Source of the DNA: Prionace glauca
Lineage: Eukaryota; Chordata; Chondrichthyes; Carcharhiniformes; Carcharhinidae
Assembly: GCA_037974335.1 (NCBI GenBank)
Contig: CM075760.1
Coordinates: forward strand, 13,772,786-13,836,785
Direction of reading: 5' to 3'
DNA length: 64,000 bases
Shown: positions 12,050-23,568 of the stretch, in pieces
Position numbering within the stretch: the stretch's first letter is position 1
How the letters are laid out: each line of letters opens with the position of its first letter
Notes under the pieces: model-generated
The model's database searches: none
What the model saw: only the letters and a program-made list of their open reading frames with translations
Told to the model about the DNA's origin: nothing
Position numbers and translations under genes: made by a program

Positions 12050-12370
12050 CACAACAGCTCAGTGACTATCACTTCTAGCTGTGCAGATACATGGATTTGG
12101 GCCTGTGTCTGTGGGAGTTTGTGCATTCTCCCTGTGGTTGCGTGGGTTTCCTCCGGGCGCTCCGGTTTCCTCCCACACCCCAAAGATGTGCTCTTAGGCT
12201 GATTGGTTTTACCAAATTGACACTATTTCTCCCCTGAATCTGGCTACATTAGGGGTACCATTCGCATACACACGGGGCAGGGTAGGTGTAGGAAAATGCT
12301 TTGTTGAAATGGCGGCGCAGGCTCGTTGGGCCGAAGGGCCTGTTTCCCGTGCTGGGTTGTTCCTTGTTCT
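12050..12370 (+). mobile_element. V-SINE, first tandem copy
   Basis: Head region GCACCACAACAGCTCAGTGA, central domain CTCCGGTTTCCTCCCACACC and tail TGGGCCGAAGGGCCTGTTTC. Confidence 0.75.
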
Positions 12371-12374
12371 TCTT

Positions 12375-12860
12375 TGTTCCAGAACGTTGGTTAGACCGCA
12401 TTTGGAGTACTGCGTCCAGTTCTGGTCACATTACTACCGGAAGGACGTGGAAACCCTGGAGAGAGCGCAGAGGAGGTTTACCAGGATGCTGCCTGGTATG
12501 GAAGGACTGGGGTATGAGGAAAGATTTGGTAAACTGGGGCTGTTTTCCTGAGAAAGACGGAGATTGAGGGTGGATCTAATAGAGGTGTATAAAACCAAGA
12601 AGGGTATAGATAGAGTAAACAGTGGCAGGCTTTTTCCTAGATTGGAGACAAATATCACGAGGGGACAATGACTTAAGGTGAGGGATTTGGATGCTAGAGG
12701 GAGGTTTTTCACACAGAGGGTCGTGGGGGTATGGAATGCACTGCCAAGTAGGGTGGTGGAGGCAGGCACGATGGACTTGTTTAAGGTTTACTTAGATAGA
12801 CACATGAGCAAATTAGGGATGGAGGGTTATAGGAGACTGTTTTAATAAGGATCAGAGCCT
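12375..12860 (+). mobile_element. LINE C-terminal part and 3' end
   Basis: Encodes a broken form of [40 protein letters not shown] and then FFTQRVVGVWNALPSRVVEA-like sequence. Same family as 10.2-11.9 kb; its 5' end abuts the tail of the preceding V-SINE. Confidence 0.8.
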
Positions 12861-13064
12861 CAGGAAGTTCCTGGAAATCTAATGCTACATGTGTTGATAT
12901 TTTTCTCTTTTACTCCACAGGTGTGTCGGTCCACTTTGTTGTCAAACGAGGGGCATGCACACTGTGGGTCGTGTGTGGGCTGCTCTTGGATGTTTCGAGA
13001 GTGGCCTAGTACTTTGCGTCGTTTGTGTATGCTTAAAACTGGACCAACAGATGGGCACCACAAC

Positions 13065-13395
13065 AGCTCAGTGACTATCACTGTTAGCTGTGCAGATACA
13101 TGGATTTAGGCCAGTGTCTGTGGGAATTTGCGCTTTCTCCCTGTGGTTGCGTGAGTTTCCTCTGGGTGCTCCGGTTTCCTCCCACACCCCAAAGATGTGC
13201 TCTTCGGCTGATTGGTGTAACAAATTGTCCCTAAATTATTCTCCCCTGAATCTGGTTTCCTATGGGGGTACCATAAGCATAGACACGGGTCAAGGGTGGA
13301 GGAGGAAAAACGCATTGTTAAAATGGCAGTGTGAGCTCGTTGGGCCGAGGGGCCTGTTTCCTGTGCTGTGTTGTTCTTTGTTCTTTGTTTTTTGT
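13065..13395 (+). mobile_element. V-SINE, second tandem copy
   Basis: Same parts as the copy at 12050-12370, ending with GTTGGGCCGAGGGGCCTGTT and a TTTGTTCTTTGTTC run typical of the tail. Confidence 0.75.
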
Positions 13396-13399
13396 TCTT

Positions 13400-13985
13400 T
13401 GCTATATTCATTTTAGCTTGGTGTCTTTCTTCACATTTCACATTTGTTGATGACTGAGGAGGACAATTTTTGAGAGGTTGATTCAACCCTAAGTGTTGTC
13501 CATAAGCTATCAGTTGTGTTGTAAATTGTCCTTTTCTGTGTCATAAATGAGACTGAGAATTTTCTGATGGAGAGCTTAGTTCCCCGAAATGTGTCGTCTC
13601 TGACTTGATGTTAGTATCGAATGTCTTACTGAGATTCATCCATGTACGGGTATAATATGTATATCTCCCAACATAAACTGCGCTTCAGGTTAATCCCGGT
13701 CTTCAAGCAGATGAGTAACACAATTGTCATCCTATCAAAGGCCTGTCCCGTAATGTTAAGATTGAGATACACCTACAGATGTTGCCATCTCTTCTGTCGG
13801 CCTTGTCTTCGGATAGTGTGATGTTTCTGAATCATGAATCTCCTGTGGAATGGAACCTATCTTCTGGCAGAGAAAGAGAAGGTCATAAATGTTCAGAAAG
13901 TTGATATTTATTTCCATCAGTTGCCATCCATTTACAAAGATGCCTAACTGTGTTCATTAGTTATCATCCATTCATAAACATTGAT
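13400..13985. other. Unassigned intergenic
   Basis: No gene or known repeat recognised. Confidence 0.4.
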
Positions 13986-13989
13986 ATGT

Positions 13990-14710
13990 TGATGTTTTAA
14001 TTTAAGGGATATGGATGTTGCTGGCCTAGTCAGTATTTGTTGCCTATTCCTCATTGCCTTTAGTAAACTGGTGGTAAGCTACCTTCTTGAATTGCTGCAG
14101 ACCCTGTGGTGTAGATACCCATACGGTCCTGTTACAGAGGCAGTTCTGGGATCTCGGTCCCGCGACAGTGATGGAAGGATGATATATTTCCACATCAGGT
14201 ATATGACTAACTTGGAGGGGAACTTATAGGTGATATTTCCTGGTAACTGTTACCCTGTTCTTGCAAATAGCAACCCACTGTGTGGCTTTTTAAGGAGCCT
14301 TGGTGAGGTTCGGAAGTGAAACTTGTAGATGGTACATAACGATGCTCTGTGTGGAGGAGGGAGTGTTATTCCTGTCAAGCCGGCTGCTTTGGCCTGAATG
14401 GGATGAAGATTTTTGAATGTTGTTTGAGCTGTACCTATTCAAGTAAGTGGAGAGAACCATTTTTGTCCCCTAATATGTGTCGTGCAGATGGTGCACAGGT
14501 TTGGGGAGTTAGGGGGTGGGTTACTCACAGCAGGCTGAGCTGATATTCCAGCTGGAGCATGAATATACCCAGCTAACATAGCGATTAGACAATGGTAACC
14601 TCGAAGATGTTGTTAGTTGTTGATTCAGTGTTGCAATATCATTGAGTGACAAGGGGCAACGGTCAGATTCCACATTTTTGGAGGTGGTCATCGCCTGACG
14701 CCAATATTAC
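13990..14710 (-). mobile_element. LINE 3' half (third family)
   Basis: Plus-strand reading runs from the reverse of the 3' end (CTATTCCTCATTGCCTTTAG, AGCTACCTTCTTGAATTGCT) through GCCTTGGTGAGG, corresponding on the minus strand to the C-terminal RT part (FKKAAHHHL-type end). No intact frame. Confidence 0.65.
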
Positions 14711-14814
14711 CAATAATTCTCCATTCACAAAAATAAATAGTAAAAATTCACAAAAATAAATAAATAAAAATAAATAAATTCTCAAAAATAAATAATTACT
14801 TTTTCTAGGGCGAA

Positions 14815-15355
14815 AAACTGCAGCATGCTACGGTGCAGAGGGACCTGGGGGTCCTTGTGCATGAGTCGCAAAAACCCAGCTTGCAGGTGCAGCACGTGAT
14901 CAGGAAGGCGAATGGAATGCTGGCCTTTATAGCGAGGGGGAAAGGATATAAAAGTAGGGAGGTCTTGCTGCAATTGTACAGGGTACTGGTGAGGCCGCAG
15001 CTGGAGTACTGTGTGCAGTTTTGGGCGCCGCACCTGCGCAAGGATATTTTGGCCCTGGATGGAATGCAGAGGGGGGTCACTCGGCTGATACCGGAGTTGA
15101 GAGGGTTGAACTTTGAAGAGACGCTGAATAGACTGGGTCTGTACTGGTTGGAATTTAGAAGGATGAGGGGGGATCTTATAGAGACGATAAGATAATGAAG
15201 GGGATGGATAGGATAGAGGTAGAGAGATTCTTCCTGCTCAAAAAAGACAGTAGGACTAGAGGGCACAGCCTCAAGATAAGGGGGGGGGGGGGGCGGCAGT
15301 TTAGAATGGAGTTGAGGAGGAACTTCTTCACTCAAAGGGTGGTGAATCTCTGGAA
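14815..15355 (+). mobile_element. LINE 3' part, AGGAGCAGGAGTAGGCC-tail family
   Basis: Frame 14833-15195 encodes QRDLGVLVHESQKPSLQVQ and VLVRPQLEYCVQFWAPHLRK. It stops at a small deletion after RGDLIET, and a G-run at about 15281-15293 interrupts the tail. It ends abruptly at GGTGAATCTCTGGAATT, before the usual tail. Confidence 0.8.
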
Positions 15356-15364
15356 TTAAATTAA

Positions 15365-15500
15365 ATTAAATTGAGATTAAATCCGACCATGGCAGCAGGT
15401 GGAATTTGAATTCAATCAATAAATTTTGATTCATACTGATAGCGACGAGATAATCCTCTGATTCCCCAATGAAGGACATCTGCCATCCCTACTTGGTCTC
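15365..15500 (+). mobile_element. tRNA-headed SINE fragment
   Basis: Matches the elasmobranch SINE with CCATGGCAGCAGGTGGAATT and GGACATCTGCCATCCCTACT. The same SINE sits at the matching place of the duplicate block (24560-24750), so it was inserted before that duplication. Confidence 0.6.
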
Positions 15501-16870
15501 AGCAGGGTGTAACTCAAGATGGACCGCCATATATATAACTGGGCAATTCCTTCTGAGATGCCCTAACACACCACTCAGCTGAAAAGGAATTAAGCACAGG
15601 AAATAAATGTTGTTCTTTCCAGAGACCCCCACGTCCCATGGAAGAATAAAGTGAAATAAAACACCAGCCTACATGTTTATGCAGTATAAGACATATCACC
15701 TCTCTGAATCAACTCTCACAATCTGCCTGTATTTATTTCTATCCATCCATCACAGTGTTTCGTTGGGTTGGAGAGATCATCATTGTTACTAACAAGGTGC
15801 CAGAGAATCTGAGTGGCTTTTTTTCCAATGAAATGGGAAGCATTCATATACGTTTACAGCTTTAAAAAATAATAAAATTGCCTCGAGTTGTTGCTGGGCA
15901 GATTTGTTTATAAATAGGCTCTATTGACAATGCTAAGAGTTTGAAATTGGCTTGCAGCCAACTGTTCAGTACTGAGGAAACAGATCTTTGACTTACTGAA
16001 CAAACACCGTCAGATGCTTCCTGTAAATATCTTGGGGTAGTTGGCAGCAGGTTGGACCGCTGCCAAATACTGCGTGGGACAGATTAGCGCGAATATGTTA
16101 GGATTAAATGGGACTTATCCAGTTATACAATAAATGCTTGATTCCCATAATAAAGACAGGTTTTTAAATGGTATTCCTTCCAAGAAGATATTTTAAAGGG
16201 CTGCACTGTGATTAAACAGTATGGGGAACGAGGAAATTGGCCAGATGCTATTTCATTTGTCTATCTTCCAAATAAATGTCCTTCCAACAATTAAAGTTAC
16301 TTTGTGAGTAAATTCATGACCTGTAAGGAAGAGATTTTGACCTCCCCACCCCCTCAGTCCAATGAGATCAGTGCAATGACCCCAAAATGAAAATAATTAA
16401 AAGTAAAATAAAATCATACAATTGTCTTGAAAAGCGCAGATACCTGGAATACTCTAAGTGTTCTGCACCTCTTTAAAAAGACAACCTCTCTTATCCCTGA
16501 TCAGCACCATGTTCTGTTGTCCAGCACAATCTGATTTCGATTATTTAACAGTCGCTCTCATAGCTGCCAATGAGTGAAGAAACGGCCTGGTTTAGTGGAA
16601 GACAAAACATTTATTTTTGTGATATTGTGCAATATGCCACAAAGTCCTAATATCCTGAGTTCCCACTACCAGTGAATGTTCTACAGCCGGTGGCCAATAA
16701 AATGAGCAGCAGTGATTTGGATGTTGACAAAGAACTTTCCTGATCGCCGTGTCCATTCGGATTCTATAAATCCTCTGTCAAAGGTTGATGTCGATGTCAT
16801 GTTTCCCTGTCAGCTCAATTAATTATAAGTCCACCAGTTTTCTTTCAGTGTTAATTTTCACGGGGTAAAG
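15365..16870 (+). repeat. V-upstream duplication, first copy
   Basis: Aligns in order with 24560-26070: shared phrases include TTGTTGCTGGGCAGATTTGT / TACTGTTGCTGGGTAGATTT, CTGCCAAATACTGCGTGGGA / CTGCCAAATACTGTGTGGGA, and CATAGCTGCCAATGAGTG. Divergence is moderate, with indels. It places the pseudo-V at 18.3 kb as a relic of an older IgH cluster. Confidence 0.85.
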
Positions 16871-16934
16871 GAGCCGTTGGGGAAATCTAACGTGTAATAT
16901 TGCATCACATGAGGATTGTCCTTTTTGAATTAAT

Positions 16935-17240
16935 TTGTGGATGTCACAGTGGCATATATGTTAGGGTTTCTGCCTCAAAGCGCCAGGGACCCGGGTTCAA
17001 CTCCCAGTTTGGGTCTGTCTGTGTGGAGTCTGCATATTCTCCAATTGCTTTCTCATTTACTCACATTGTTCAAGGATATGCCGCTTAGGTTGATCCACGA
17101 TGATGAATTGTCCAATCGTGTCAAGAGAATTAGCGGGGAATATAAGTGGGGTGATGGGGATAGACTGAGGTGGGAATGTTGTGGGTTTGGGCCTGATAGG
17201 CCAAAAGGCCTTCTTCTGCTCTGTAATGATTCTATGGACA
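16935..17240 (+). mobile_element. V-SINE
   Basis: tRNA-like head with CCCGGGTTCAACTCCC as B box, central domain GTCTGTGTGGAGTCTGCATA, tail GGCCAAAAGGCCTTCTTCTG. It sits in the region between the duplicated block and the pseudo-V, absent at the matching place near cluster A. Confidence 0.75.
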
Positions 17241-17254
17241 TGGGCACCTTTGGC

Positions 17255-17570
17255 TGATCAGAATTTATTGCCTACTTCTTGTCCGAGGGCAGTGAGAGCC
17301 AATCACATTGCTGTGGCTCTTGGATCACACATAGGCCAGACCAGGTAAGGACGGCAGATTCCCTTCTCTAAAATACATTAGTGAAGCAGGTAGGTTTTTA
17401 CACAATCGACAATGATATCATGGCCATAAGTGGATTCTTATTTCCAGATGCTTTTTTTTAACTGAATTTAAATCCCACCATCTGTGGTGGTGGGATTCGA
17501 AGTCGGGTCCTGAGAACATTAGTTAAGTTTGTGCATTAATTGCCGAGCGATAACATGAGGCCATTTCTTC
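17255..17570 (-). mobile_element. tRNA-headed SINE, minus strand
   Basis: Reads ATAGGCCAGACCAGGTAAGG ... CACCATCTGTGGTGGTGGGA, GGGATTCGAAGTCGGGTCC: the B box of a tRNA-like head in reverse. Same family as 15365, 24560 and 39590. Confidence 0.65.
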
Positions 17571-17960
17571 CCTCCTTCTTGTATCCAGTCCCAAATTACA
17601 GTGACAGCTACCCACACCTGAAATAAAATTATTCCAGCAATTAGTTACATAAATCGATAATAATTCTTCAAATGGATTATATTTATGCTGCAATGTGCAA
17701 ATCAGACTGACGTTTTTACTCTGATAAGGTCATGTCATCTTCTTTATACCTATTCTCTTGTGAAAGGGGGTACAGAATTAAGGGACTTGATTTACAATCA
17801 AATTGTTTTTCTCTCTATAACAGAGGCTCAAATATAATTTCACCTTTTGGCGTGGCAGAGACGTTCCAATGGATCTCACTCTTTCTGCCTCAGTGTTAGT
17901 CTGTCTGTTGAATATTCCAGTGCCAGAAATCAATTCACTGGGAATAATCCTCGATGTTTT

Positions 17961-18275
17961 TTGATATAATTTATTTGATTTATTATTATCACACACATTA
18001 GTACACAGTCTTGCGCACTATACAGACGGAGCATACCGTGCATAGAGAAGGAAGGGAGAGAGTGAAGAATATTATGTTGCAGTCATAGCTCGGGTCTAGA
18101 AATATATCAATTGAATGCGAGGTAGATCCATTCAAAAATCTGATTGCAGCTGTAAAGAAATTGTTTCTGAGTCGGTTTGTAGTGTCTTCAGACTTTGTTT
18201 TTTATCTAGTTCCCTGATGGAAAAAGGTGAGAGACTGTGTCCGGGGTGAGGTGCGTTTTCTTTTCATAGCTTTTG
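17961..18275. mobile_element. Unclassified repeat inserted in the pseudo-V leader intron
   Basis: About 310 bases between the intron end-like GATGTTTTTTGATAT and the V exon, absent from the intact V gene where the acceptor follows at once. It has phrases (GAAATTGTTTCTGAGTCGGT, GTGTCCGGGGTGAGGTGCG) that I associate with a dispersed vertebrate repeat; class not determined. Confidence 0.55.
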
Positions 18276-18539
18276 TTTAAAGTGTCGAATCGGAGGTTGT
18301 GTTGACTCAGCCAGAGGCAGAAACCGGGCATCCCTGAGGCTCCCTGAGACTGAGCTGTAAAGACAAAGTGTTCAATATGGGCAGCAACTGGATGGTCTGG
18401 GTCCGACCAGTCCCTGATAGGGTTTATAGTCTCTCCTTCAGTATGATAGTCTTGGATCAACCCACAATTCCTCCGCCCCAGAGATTCAGAATCAATTTAT
18501 TCCACCCAAAGACACTTAAAACAACGTGAAGAGAAATTG

Positions 18540-18675
18540 CTGGACAGTCTCAGGACATCTGGACTCGAAACGTCAGCTTTTCCCTCTCCTTACAAATATT
18601 GCCAGGCCTGCTGAGATTTTCCAGCATTTTCTCTTTGGGTTTGAATTCCAGAATCCACAGAATTGTTTTTATACT
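18540..18675 (+). mobile_element. Short dispersed repeat splitting framework 3
   Basis: Contains GACTCGAAACGTCAGCTTTT and CTGCTGAGATTTTCCAGCAT, a common shark short repeat. A second copy lies inverted at 22900-23030. Confidence 0.6.
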
Positions 18676-18715
18676 TCAAACAACATCTTCTCTTTGCAAA
18701 TAACTATAAACCGAG

Positions 18716-19384
18716 TATTCCTATCTTTCCCCTGTCTGTCCTACACAGACTCCAGTTCCATGTGATGAAAATAACCCTTCACCACCACTGAAATATCCGA
18801 GAAATCCACCCAGTTCTATTAAACCTGCAGTGGAAAATCACCCATCCAGAGGGCAGGTTTCAGCAAGGTGGTTCAAAATCACCAATTAATGTTAGCTTTG
18901 TCAGTGACGCTCGCATCCAGAGATTCAATAAAATCAGTGCAAATTGCTGCAGATTCCGGAAATCTAAAACTAAAACAGCAACAGTGCTACTTAACATCTC
19001 AATGGGCATCATCAGAGAGAGAGAACCAGATTCGTATTTAACATCAATGCCAGGATATCAAATCTCTTGATATAATTATGAACAGCAAGTCTGTTCTGTC
19101 CAATATCCTACCCAAATCCTCATTTGTCAAATAAAATCGCAAATTTGTTGGCCATTTATTACATCCGGGTTTGTGGGAGTTTGTGGTACGCAACTTACCT
19201 GGTCAGTTACAACATGGGAACAGCGACTAAATTCAGCAAAGGTACCTCAGTGAGTTTTAATAACATTGGGGCGACATGAGGTCGGGTAAAATGTTCTATA
19301 CATTCAAATTCCCCCATAATTTGTAATACTTTGGAATCGCTGAGATTAATGTGAATATAATCACTGCTCTGCCTGATCATAGAA
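18716..19384. other. Unassigned, with a short repeat fragment
   Basis: 18930-19020 carries part of the same short repeat (AAATTGCTGCAGATTCCGGA). Otherwise nothing recognised; no D, J or RSS. Confidence 0.4.
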
Positions 19385-19840
19385 GCATAAAATCATAGAA
19401 TCCCCACAGTTCAACATGGTCATTCGGTCCAATAACTCTGCAGCGGGCTCTCCAGCACAGCATCCTACCTAGGCAAGCTTTCATCCGATCCCGGCAACCA
19501 CACATATTCACAGGCTAATCCCCAGAACCTACACATTATTGGACACTAACAGGAAATTTAGCATAGACAATTTACATTGGGCCTGGGAAGGATGCTCTGC
19601 CGGATAGCAGACTTGATGAACCAAATGCTCTACTTCTGCACTGTCGGGATTCTATGATTCTACTTTGCACATCATTGGGCGCGAAGGGGCAATTTATCAC
19701 AGCCAATCCACCTAACCTGCACATCCTGGGACTGTGGAAGGAAACTGGAGCACTCGGAGGAAACTCACATGGATGTGGATAGAATGTGAAAACCACACAC
19801 AGTCACCCAATGTTAGAATCGAACCCGCTTCCCTGTCGCC
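19385..19840 (-). mobile_element. V-SINE, minus strand, full-length-like
   Basis: Begins with the reverse tail (CATAGAATCCCCACAGTTCA), followed by the central domain (GGAGGAAACTCACATGGATG) and reverse head (AGAATCGAACCCGCTTCCCT). Confidence 0.7.
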
Positions 19841-20605
19841 TGTGAGGGAGCAAAAATAATTGTATCTCTTCGTGATAACCACATTTTTTATTCTTCCCTC
19901 GTGTGAGTGTGATCACTATTTGTGGAGGAATATTTCAGACATCAGATCTGTTTTTTTATTTAACTTGTCGAGTTTAAACAGATTAAATCCTCAATCAGAT
20001 TAACATTCAGTGGAATATCAGCCTGTTCACAGATACTTTATTAATTGTGACATCAGAACTTTCAGAACTAATTCTGAAATGAAATGTCTTATTTTATTGT
20101 AGTTAAGTACAGCCAGAGTTATGAATGTTCAAAAAGTTCTATTCATATTGAACCAACTGTTAAAATTCTTAAAATAAATCGCTATTTTGAGTTGAAACTG
20201 ATCAATAAGTGACGGTTTATCTGGTTTTTCTGTCATGAACATTTCATTGTAAACAGTAAGGTATTTATGTAAATAAATACAAGAATAGTAATTCCAAATG
20301 AGATTGTTGACTGACAAAAACACAACAAATATTTCCCCACCAACACAACACAGAAATAGAGACAACCATGCAAATCAATCAACGGATTCCAGTAATGGTT
20401 GTTTTTCAACATGATTTATTCATCAGTTATGTGAGGAAAAATATCATGATGATATCTATGTTCAGAATTAGGAAATAATCCCTCTGATCCCGAAATGTAA
20501 TGACACAGAAAACACAGAACATCTCCTGTGTTTCATCTCTTTCTCTGTCTTTCTCCTGTCTGTTTCTGCGTCTTGTCTCTCCACGATGGTTCATCGTCTT
20601 CACTC
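19841..20605. other. Unassigned AT-rich sequence
   Basis: No gene recognised; CT-rich run at about 20530-20580. Confidence 0.4.
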
Positions 20606-20683
20606 CACAGCAAAAGAACATAAGAACGTAAGAAATGGGAGCAGGAGTAGGCCATCTAGCCCCTCGAGCCTGCCCCGGGTTCG
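20606..20683 (-). mobile_element. LINE tail fragment
   Basis: AGGAGCAGGAGTAGGCCATC tail only, ending after CGAGCCTGCCCC. Confidence 0.75.
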
Positions 20684-20879
20684 ATAAAATCAATGTTTGC
20701 CCAATGTATTCTCTCAACCACAGGTACAGGTTTCTAAAAGAATATAATTCAATAAATTGGAATGAGATTTACTCTAAAAGATCTCTTGAGAAATCAATGA
20801 TCTTGAAATGCTTGAAACATTTTCTCCTGCACCTAACCTCGGTTCCACCTGGTGATAAGGATTCAATGTGGAATCTTTC

Positions 20880-21480
20880 CCTATATTTAGCCGGTGTTGT
20901 CCCTGTCCTTGGAGTATTTGACTGGACAGAGTAGAGGAATATTTACTCTGCGTCTGAACTCATTGTTCCTGGTTTATGAATGGTTGATATATCTTTGTCA
21001 GGGAAGATTTAATCCGTATCTAATCTCTGCTGTACCTAGCCTGGGTGTGTTTTGTGGAATTGTGTGGACGGCTCTTTCTCCTATACCTAACACTAATTTA
21101 AACCTGCCTCCTGGATCTCGGAAGGAAGAGTGCAGGAGAGCTTTTACATAGAAGAGTGTCCATGCTCTTTCTGCCTTAATTTTGTTTGAACAGATTTATA
21201 GACGGAGTTTCACTCTGTTTATAGACAGTATAATGTTGTCAGAACGTTTGAATTGGATAGTTTAGAGGGAGATTCTCTTTGCATCTCACTCATGCTATTC
21301 CTGATTTAGGAGTTATTAATTTGCCAGTACAGAGGGGACTTTGCATTCTGCAGCGAACCCCATGTTACTCCTGTCCTGTAAGATTTTGATGGGAGAGTCG
21401 GCCGTCTTTACAAATTTCATGGGGATTGAACCAGTATCTTTATATTACAGTAAATTTACCCTGTGTCAGCTCGTATTATG
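20880..21480. repeat. Decayed copy of the 71-72-bp satellite
   Basis: Recurring GTCCTTGGAGTATTTGA, GGGAAGATTTAATCCGTATC and CTGTACCTAGCCTGGGTGTG are diverged forms of the reverse complement of the unit at 60421-60840. Far more decayed than that array. Confidence 0.65.
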
Positions 21481-22619
21481 AGCCATGCCTTCGTTTATTT
21501 TCCACTGGACCCTAACTCATTCTATCTTGCATGTAGAATGTTATGTTGTCTGTCTTTGCACATAGTAAATTGGATATATTATCTGTCTGTACTAAATTAG
21601 ACGCTGTCCCTGCTTATATTGTATGTCACTATGTTTCTGTTTATATTAAACGAGACATTGTCTCTGTTTATATTAATTTAGATCTCTCTCTGTTTGTATC
21701 AAAGTCGATGCAATCTTATTTCTGCAATTGTCCATATCCACGTTTATATTGTATTAGACATGGTCTCAGTTTTTACTGCACTGGTCAATGCCAGTAATGA
21801 TTAAAGTGGCTGGGAGAACACAATTCTCTGCATCCTTCTGCAAGGACAAACCGTGTGAGGTTTTGGACACTGGAAAAGAAATCTGAAATTTACTTCTGCT
21901 GGCTGCAGTGAAAGTGGATATCAAGTCCTGTGTAGCATTCACTGTCAATGAAGAACAAAAAAACAAAGAAAATTACAGCACAATAAAATACTGGTGATCC
22001 AATACTGCCCGTTTCTGGATCTTGCCTGATAACAATCTTTTTTATCCCAACATATTATCTCTTCTTCTCACAAAACCGTGAAGTAAAACAAACCTAATTC
22101 AAAGAGAGGCATAGTTAGTGCAGGAACAAAATTGCCACAGTGAAATATATATAGGGTGAGTATCAAATATTACATAACCAGAGAGAATGCCGTGTGCAAT
22201 GTAAACTGGGCTCTGGTCTAGCAGAGTATTAACAGAGCCAGGCTGTATTTTAAGATAAACAGGGGCCTGGTTCAAGAAAATAGTAATGAGTTAGTGCCGA
22301 GTGCCATGTGGGGATGGTCAAATGCCAAATTCCAATCAGACCCATATCCCGTGAAAGAAACAGTTTTAAAAATAACATTGTCAAGGAGAATAAAACTGAG
22401 GCAGTATCTCGCACAGTTTTACTGATTTAGGAACTTCTTAGACATGAACTGAGACAGTGCTGAGTAATTAATGATACGAATAAGGAGAATATAAAAAAAA
22501 GTTCAGACAGATCGTAATTATTTTCACCAATTACCATCCATTTGCAATTTAATAATTTCATTCACCAGATCTCATTCATATATAATGAGGAATATATTTA
22601 CAATTACTCTGTGATAAGA
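21481..22619. other. Unassigned intergenic
   Basis: 21560-21770 has a loose repetition of TGTTTATATT-type phrases. No gene or RSS recognised. Confidence 0.4.
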
Positions 22620-22840
22620 AAGCGACGTTGCCTCGGCCCCCATTTATTCCCCATTGCTAATTGCATTCAGTAAGCTGGTGGTGAACCGCCTTATTCAATT
22701 GCTGCAGAACCTGCAGTGTAGGTACACCGACCGTGCTCTTAGGGAGGGTGTTCCTGGACTCCGACGCAGCGTAAGTAAAGGAGTGGCCCAAGTGATGTTT
22801 GTGAGTGTCTTGGAGAGGAATTTTCAGGCGAGGTTGTTCC
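22620..22840 (-). mobile_element. LINE 3' end (third family)
   Basis: Minus-strand codons give GVPTLQVLQQLNKAVHHQL, the C-terminal signature of this family. Confidence 0.65.
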
Positions 22841-22899
22841 AATTCCCCAGTTATCATCAATTCATACAGATAAACAATTAGTTCACCAATTATGATCAT

Positions 22900-23030
22900 C
22901 AGTTTGATAAAAGCAAAATACTGCAGATTCTGGAAACTGAAACAAAAATAATGAATGCTGGAAAAACTCAACGGGTCTGATAGCATCTGTGGAGAGAGAA
23001 TAGAGCCAACGTTTCGAGTCAGTGTGGTGT
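22900..23030 (-). mobile_element. Short dispersed repeat
   Basis: Reverse-oriented relative of 18540-18675 (ATACTGCAGATTCTGGAAAC, CGTTTCGAGTC). Confidence 0.55.
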
Positions 23031-23274
23031 TTTATGTTATTTGTAGGAAATTGAAGAGAGTGATGACATTGAGAAATGATGTGGGTGGATAGGGATTAGG
23101 ATTTTTTTAGGATATAGTTCATGATTGAGATGTTGATTAGTTTAGGGTGAAGAAGTTTGTTATGATATTTGGGATCACTCTGTGAATTGATGCAGCTTGT
23201 TTGTGTGTCTCGAAATAGTATCTATTATTTCTGTTATTCCCATCTCACAGGAAATGTATGCAACTTCCCTGACA

Positions 23275-23470
23275 ATAGCGTGCAGAACTTTCAGAATATG
23301 CCAGGAATCCCCGGTGTTCATGTCAGTTTTATGATGTTGTTTTAATATTATGTCATGTCATTGCACCGATTTTACTTCACTGGGGAACTGGGCCCAACAA
23401 CATCTCTCTCTCTCTCGCATTTCATGAAGTGATTAATAAACAGACTTTAATTATTGGAATGAAATTCAAA
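23275..23470 (+). repeat. Inverted-repeat arm paired with 25510-25695
   Basis: GGAATCCCCGGTGTTCATGT, TTCACTGGGGAACTGGGCCC and AAACAGACTTTAATTATTGG occur here and, reverse-complemented with few changes, in the V-upstream block at 25510-25695. Confidence 0.85.
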
Positions 23471-23568
23471 GTGATGATATAAATGAAACAACCTGTACTT
23501 CATGTGAAGTTACTGAATCTTTAAATTCCTATTCAGTATTACATTGTTTTGGGAAATAATGTGACATA

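Larger units (their letters stand above)
11740..13310 (+). repeat. Two tandem copies of a LINE-end plus V-SINE block
   Basis: 11740-12300 and 12755-13310 match in order: LINE 3' end (GGTTTACTTAGATAGACACA), a 160-base linker (TCGGTCCACCTTGTTGTCAA) and a V-SINE. The offset is about 1015 bases. The second copy also has the LINE part that precedes it (12375-12755), so the duplicated unit is the whole LINE-linker-SINE block. Confidence 0.85.
17860..18715 (+). pseudogene. Immunoglobulin heavy V pseudogene
   Basis: 17870-17960 matches the leader intron of the intact V gene (CCTCAGTGTTAGTCTGTCTG; intact gene CTCAGTGTTAGTCTCTCTCT). 18281-18400 matches the start of the V exon: GGAGGTTGTGTTGACTCAGC, then GGCTCCCTGAGACTGAG and GGATGGTCTGGGTCCGACC (the VWVRP-like framework 2). 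After this it decays; framework 3 sequence appears twice, at about 18485-18518 and 18677-18712 (ACTTCAAACAACATCTTCTC). No leader exon, no RSS and no D or J was found after it. One repeat interrupts the intron and another splits framework 3. The gene cannot encode a V domain. Confidence 0.85.

Noticed and set aside
22136-22142. Heptamer-like CACAGTG after the pseudo-V
   Set aside because: No nonamer at 12 or 23 bases and no D- or J-like coding sequence beside it.
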